64,000 nt of DNA from Ornithodoros turicata (Eukaryota; Arthropoda; Arachnida; Ixodida; Argasidae), in the NCBI RefSeq assembly GCF_037126465.1, contig NW_026999353.1:372001-436000 (forward strand), read 5' to 3'. This document shows, in pieces, positions 63,386 to 64,000 of this stretch. Under the pieces are notes generated by a model. The model had not been told where the DNA came from and did no database searches. It saw only the letters and a list, made by a program, of their open reading frames with translations. How positions within the stretch are numbered: the stretch's first letter is position 1; the number at the start of each line of letters is the position of its first letter. The position numbers and the translations under genes are program-made.

Positions 63386-64000
63386 GCCAACTGTAGGTTA
63401 GGACAAGCGTAAGCTTGCCCACATCGCGTAATGTCGTATGTATTGGCATCGAGGCGGAAGACCAGTCATAAGGACTGGCTCCCATATAACTATCTCAACA
63501 AGCTAGGACTAAAACTAGAACTAGTGCAATGCCAAATACTGCTTGTGAAATCACGTCACGTTAAGGATTGCTGTTCGTGCTTGTCGTCGCCATGCAACAG
63601 ACCAAGACTGCGGAGAGTTGCGTACGGGATAACGGCACGAAAGAAAGTAACGCTTAGTAATGAACAACGTACCTTCCATGCGTTTCTTCGAATAGCACAG
63701 ACGAAGTTAGCCAGCGTCTTCCGAACTCCATAGCACCGAGGACTGCTCTCTCCCTCTCTAAGACTCTGCGAACACCCGCTCGAACGAGGCTTAGAACGTG
63801 TGACGTCCCCCGAGCGCGACCGCCGTGTACTGCTATGCAGCGCGCAATCCACACTTGATAATTTATCTCTACGGCTAAGAGAATGAACTGTCGTCTATCC
63901 CGGATTGGAACGGGGGGTTGAAGGAGCGTTTGAATGGTGCCCCAGCGAATCCGTGGAACCCCATACAGCTCCTCAACTCTGTGCCACAAAACGTCGGGAG
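63386..64000 (-). mobile_element. L1/Tx1-like LINE, copy C, 3' end, partial at window edge
   Basis: ORF2 C terminus followed by a 3' flank whose last part (GGGCAAGCTTACGCTTGTCC, CCTACAGTTGGCAATACA) is shared with 29,294-29,335 and 34,100-34,140. It belongs to the same superfamily as copies A and B but to a different lineage. Confidence 0.7.
63654..63989 (-). CDS. LINE copy C ORF2 C-terminal part, open to window edge
   Basis: The frame reads FILLAVEINYQVWIARCIAV, LVRAGVRRVLERERAVLG and RRWLTSSVLFEETHGRYVVH, ending in a stop at 63,654. The pattern (EIN.Q.W..RC...GG, RAG...., RRWL.S..LF....G.....) matches the ends of copies A and B residue class by residue class. More ORF2 probably lies beyond the window. 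Confidence 0.7.
   Translation of the reverse strand: MWHRVEELYGVPRIRWGTIQTLLQPPVPIRDRRQFILLAVEINYQVWIARCIAVHGGRARGTSHVLSLVRAGVRRVLERERAVLGAMEFGRRWLTSSVLFEETHGRYVVHY

Overview
This 64-kb window reads as intergenic DNA of a large, repeat-rich animal genome. I infer an arthropod, most likely a chelicerate such as a tick. The basis is the mix of CR1-like and L1/Tx1-like LINEs, Ty3 elements of CsRn1 and mag type, a mariner, a tRNA-derived SINE and many TA-flanked foldback MITEs. No host protein gene can be supported with confidence. Nearly everything recognisable is a transposable element, most copies are frameshifted, and many are inserted in one another.

Layout. 1-4,536: degenerate Ty3/gypsy element on the minus strand, running out of the window at its integrase. 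5,542-7,765: TA-flanked element with a nested foldback MITE. 11.1-13.7 kb: diverged ~137-bp tandem repeats in two arrays that keep the same order of unit types. 14.3-14.94 kb: a second tandem repeat (~185 bp). 17,458-20,580: an internally deleted L1/Tx1-like LINE carrying a 1.3-kb insertion with promoter-like and exon-like signals. 20.6-28.7 kb: a CR1-like LINE with ORF1 and ORF2, split by a complete CsRn1-like LTR element (24,067-27,740) with matching 149-bp LTRs and a 4-bp target duplication. 30,367-31,630: a mariner with perfect 30-bp ends and a frameshifted transposase. 34.0-35.5 kb: stacked LINE fragments. 

36,218-49,830 is the most striking object: two ~6.3-6.6-kb arms in near-perfect inverted orientation around a 76-bp centre at about 42.5 kb. 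The arms consist of diverged gene-like modules rich in TGACGTCA, CCAAT and AATAAA signals, long (TTTG)n tracts, CTCF-like motifs at the outer tips and CpG-rich cassettes at the centre. It lies between two colinear pieces of one mag-like retrotransposon (gag at 35.8-36.2 kb; zinc knuckle, protease and start of RT at 50.0-50.7 kb), so it looks like a ~13.6-kb insertion. No transposase is visible in it, and I cannot assign it to a known family.

50,683-52,650 is a second copy of the deleted LINE, with the same end points and a tRNA-SINE insertion that the first copy lacks. 52.65-64 kb holds minus-strand L1/Tx1-like LINE copies. One of them is interrupted by a ~4.7-kb element of unknown family (58,087-62,803, itself carrying a 395-bp foldback MITE) and by a 138-bp foldback unit that contains a hammerhead-ribozyme motif (about 57,774-57,828, minus strand).

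All identifications come from reading motifs by eye. Element boundaries given as 'about' are uncertain by tens of bases.
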